Assembly: GCA_013433145.1 (NCBI GenBank)
Contig: CM024187.1
Location: 20,015,826-20,079,825, forward strand
Direction of reading: 5' to 3'
From: Ascaris suum
Taxonomy: Eukaryota > Nematoda > Chromadorea > Rhabditida > Ascarididae
Length of the DNA: 64,000 nt
Shown here: one piece after another, positions 60,509 to 64,000 of the stretch
How positions within the stretch are numbered: the stretch's first letter is position 1
Layout of the letters: each line of letters starts with the position of its first letter
Position numbers and translations under genes: made by a program
The notes under the pieces: generated by a model
The model's input: only the letters and a program-made list of their open reading frames with translations
Database searches by the model: none
Told to the model about the DNA's origin: nothing

Positions 60509-60737
60509 AAAGGACAGATGTTCTCAAAATTCCATAGTTTTTGATGGAACATAGGCGAAGCATCTAAAATTGTCCAAGAGTATTGCCAACCTCTACGTGC
60601 CTGCTGTCCAGCAAAAACGGAAAAAAAAAAGCGAAACTCACATTATCATTATTCACGCTCACTTTTGACATAAAATACGTTTTTATTAGCCATCTGGTGA
60701 AGTTTTATAGCTGAATGTCTTTTCATGGTGTTTTGAA

Positions 60738-60743
60738 ATAAAA
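60738..60743 (+). terminator. Putative polyadenylation signal
   Basis: AATAAA lies 230 nt after the stop of the candidate terminal exon at 60290-60508. Confidence 0.25.
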
Positions 60744-60749
60744 TACTCC

Positions 60750-63320
60750 TTAAGTTAATCAGTACCAAAAGAAAGAATACTCGTGAAAAAACGACACCGC
60801 TGCTGAGTGAAGCTATGTTTAGAGGACGGCTGACGCGTTGAAACGTTGCCAGTTCCGAAAAAATGAAGCAAGAAGAAAGAAGTGCCCTTCGAATATTCCA
60901 CTTGTCCAGACAGGGTTCGAATCAGTCACAACAATGTCCGTCATAATAGGAAATCATCATCTGAAAAACAAATAAAAAGCTGTTGCTAATATGCAGAAAG
61001 CAAAAAAAAAAATGCAAGTCAATAACAAAGAGTGTAGAAAATGAAAAAATGGGCGACCCGTTATAGCGGAATTGATATGAAAGTGAAATTGGATTGGTGC
61101 AGTTTCCAAACATTTTCGGCATACGATATGCTAAAGATTTTTCCCTTCTACTTTCGGGATCTTCCTCTTAGTCATAAGTATGTGTATGTCTTTATGAACT
61201 TGATGTATATCGGTGGTTTACTTCATTGAGCTCTTCACCTAATATACGAAAGCGCAGAGTACGTCATTGCACTCGCTACCACTTCAATCAGGGACACAAC
61301 GCTAGGATTTAACCTAAATCTGGTAACTGGACAGCCTACATTTGTTAATTGAACCACGCGGAACTTATTCAGTAAAGATTTTGCGCTAAGAAGAAATTGG
61401 TTTTCGAACCTAAGAGATCTCTATGAGTTGTTTATCTGTCACATTCCGTAATCAGCCAATCTGAGCCTTTAGAGTAGTGGATATGCAGATCTGAATTGTT
61501 TCAGTCGACGTCAACGTTCTATCCGGTTTATAAGAGAAGGTAATCGATTTCTTTCTTCATGTTATTTGATGACGGTAACATGTTCGATGTTTTGTTTCAA
61601 CAATTTCTCAAATGGAAACTTCAACAGGTTGATTAATTAACGACAGCATATTTCAATCACGTTGAATTCTGAATATATTTTTGATTTTGCAATCATCGTT
61701 TTATAAAGAGAAATTTTCCATCGTTTTTTATTTCTTCTTTCAAAAAAAAAAAAAAAAAAAAGTCAATTAAAACGCTTTTACAGCGATTGATTTATTTTAT
61801 TATTCGAATTTCTAATGCATTCAACGTCTCATAAGTATATTTATTCGCATCAAAAAATAGTAATATGCTCGAGATTCATCTCATTCACGAGTAATCAACT
61901 AACGTTTCGAGCTTGTTTTGCAAATTAATTGATTCATCACTAAAGCGTCGAATTTTTTTAACAAACGACATCATCTGTAATTCGCATAAACTTTAACGAA
62001 AAGAAAAAAAAACGTTGCACTTATTGGACATGTACGCTTCGTTGGCAATAATTGTAGTTAGTTGTTTATAATTATCTCTATCAAAGATTATAATTACAAC
62101 GTTGAAAATAGCTCATTGTAATTGTCTAATTAAAGCATCGTATCACATTCGATACAACAAATGCTCTTGCCGCTTCTCGTAAATAATTCCATTCTATTTT
62201 TTTTGCTATTCTAGTTGACTGCTTCCAATCTGCTAATTTTTGCACTTACGAAAAAAAAAACTATTTCAAAGGAAATAAAAAAGGCGCAAAACTTGAAAGA
62301 TCCATTAGTCCGCAGTTTTCAATAATGCGTTTGTCAAATGAATTGAGCGTATGAGGTCAATCACAATGCCCACTTCAATTATTGACGGCTCACCTGGCGT
62401 GTCCTGCCATGAAAGACCTTTAAAAGAAACTACCCGCACCGCTATGTTACCCTCAATAATAAATCTCTTGCAAACATAGCAGTCCCCTAAGCCAAAATAA
62501 ACATCAACGCATTGAATACGGAAAATAAAATCACACTACTAAATAACGTTAAAAAAAAAGTGCATAATTCCGCGCAAAGTAATTCAACTAAAAGCATTAC
62601 CGCATTTAATGAACTATGCACAATTCCACAATCGATGTTTGTTGATGAGACAAAATTGAACATTCTTGAAAGACCAACGAAATTTGGCTTACAAACAAAT
62701 GTAAACAGTTTCGCATCAGTTGGGAAGTTTCCTGTGAAAAATTTTTTCCGAACATGTAGAACATCGTATATACACAAGTTTGGGAAGTTATTTCATCTAT
62801 TCACTTGTCTGTAATGCGGGAAGAGATGCGATATTGAGTAGAAGAATAACGTTGCAAAGCAAAAATATTACACCGAAACGGATTACTGACAGAAACGTTA
62901 TCATTTGGCAACGTAATTGCAAATCGGATCGAACTTAATCCGATTTCCTCGCACATCTTTAAGAGTAGAGTCATCTACAGTAAAATTTTAGTCATTCAAA
63001 CACTTCTGAGATGCCATTCGACTCTCACAACTAAACTAAAGCAAACGCTGCAAAGCGTGACGCCAAAGTTGTCTTTAGGAATCAGCAATATTGTCTTTCG
63101 TTAAAAGGTGATCGAATAACTGCATGAGGACTCAACCTCTTCTTGCTTGTGCTTAGACCGGTGGATTCAACTTTTGCCCATGTTAGCAATCCGTTCCTGC
63201 CCCTCTCTGTCTCCAACTGCTCCCCTATTCAGTGGGCAGAACGGACTTTCATGCACCGTCATGTCTCTTATCCTGTAAGGAAATATAAGTCGATAGTTTT
63301 TTCCATCCCCACAACGTGTA
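60750..63320. other. Gene-poor AT-rich stretch
   Basis: No supported gene. Overlapping open frames at 62487-62814 on both strands are lysine/asparagine- or leucine/phenylalanine-rich mirror images with no motif. Poly-A tracts occur (for example 61743-61761). Confidence 0.4.
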
Positions 63321-63324
63321 CCTA

Positions 63325-63665
63325 TCACTGCACCCGGATGGAAGGTTGCGGACCGGATAAGAATAGGACAACACCATCAGTGGAAACGCCAGGCACCACT
63401 ACGTTATCGGCGAAAATGTCACGCATCGACGAATCCGTTGGAACGTTAAGACGTGTTGCAATGCGGCTACGTTTGTTTATGTACACTTCAACGTCGCAGT
63501 GCTCTCGCCAGTTTTGTATTCACTCGCATGTGCTTGTGCCACTTCATGTGATGTGCGCGTGCCATTGTAACTGAGACCTATGATGGTCAAGAATTTTGAC
63601 CACACTTCTGTACTCACTTCGACGGTCACTTTGTCATACTGAGACAACCGTTCGATTGTATGCAA
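63325..63665 (-). pseudogene. Two overlapping coding-looking minus-strand frames, possibly one frameshifted gene or repeat fragment
   Basis: Frame A (63665-63477) starts at ATG and reads TIERLSQYDKVTVEVSTEVW and onward, ending in TAA. Frame B (63519-63325) is open without a start and reads EVYINKRSRIATRLNVP and DSSMRDIFADNVVVPGVST to a double stop. Both look protein-like and they overlap by about 40 nt, as expected of one coding sequence broken by a frameshift, although an intron cannot be excluded. No family is recognised and there is no acceptor at the start of frame B. Confidence 0.3.
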
Positions 63666-64000
63666 TGGAGCTCACTCAGTCACAGCACACCTCGATTCAA
63701 TCGCCCTTCTAATGCTTTTCTTTGCTCAAGTTCAAGTGGTAGAAGCAAATCTTGCAAAAAAGAAATACTGCTAGGAAATATATGCTAATAAAGACGTATA
63801 AGCGTCAAAAACTCGCAATCAAACCAGCTGTTGCCATCCTTGCTTGGAGCGTGACTAACTGTTATTTGAAAACAATTTTCCCAGAGTTCAGAACTACGGA
63901 TTTCTCTTTTGTTTCAATGTGAAACTCGATTATTCTATAATTTTCACAACGACATTACGGAAGCTTATAATGCTCTAAAGTTTCGGGATTGCAATTCCTC

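Noticed and set aside
60905..60930. A tRNA-like B-box (GGTTCGAATCA), with a similar one near 17057
   Set aside because: Neither has a matching A-box at the right distance nor a foldable acceptor stem.
63143..63574. A 143-codon + strand frame
   Set aside because: It overlaps two minus-strand frames with more protein-like composition, is rich in His/Cys/Arg without a motif, and has no splice or start context.

Overview
This is nuclear DNA from a nematode. Genes are cut into many short exons by GT-AG introns whose acceptors follow the nematode TTTTCAG/TTTGCAG/TTTTAG pattern. Intergenic DNA is AT-rich with long (TA)n arrays, and one gene encodes a ground-like (GRL) protein, a family known from nematodes. 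Introns of 0.1-2 kb look more like a parasitic clade III or V species than Caenorhabditis, but I cannot name the species.

Layout. (1) About 0.2-5.5 kb, + strand: several exons of a Ser/Arg-rich protein ending in a C-terminal SAM domain. The exon phases I can follow agree, but one linking exon is missing and I cannot name the gene. (2) 5.5-12.5 kb: mostly no recognisable gene; one weak exon candidate and some GC-richer, repeat-like patches. (3) 12,520-43,031, + strand: a complete CAD gene (pyr-1 in C. elegans), encoding in order glutamine amidotransferase, CPSase, dihydroorotase and aspartate transcarbamoylase. I resolve 44 exons totalling 6,699 nt (2,232 codons plus stop) with a consistent reading phase throughout. 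(4) 43.0-46.2 kb: convergent intergenic region. (5) 46,245-51,020, - strand: a secreted ground-like protein with signal peptide, Cys/Gly-rich segment, Pro/Ala-rich 16-residue repeats and a C-terminal ground-like domain. (6) 51-64 kb: sparse. It holds a 203-bp (TA)n array and short coding-looking exons on both strands that I cannot name.

The CAD polypeptide channels bicarbonate, glutamine, ATP and aspartate through the first three steps of de novo pyrimidine synthesis. The visible catalytic motifs are intact. The points most worth checking are inside this gene: a mutated-looking splice acceptor with an in-frame substitute 33 nt upstream, a GC-AG intron, a phase conflict beside a dihydroorotase metal site, a possible cysteine relocation at that site, and loss or replacement of all three phosphorylation sites known from mammalian CAD. 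I found no bacterial-type system, CRISPR array, rRNA or convincing tRNA. All exon models were read by eye and have no transcript support.
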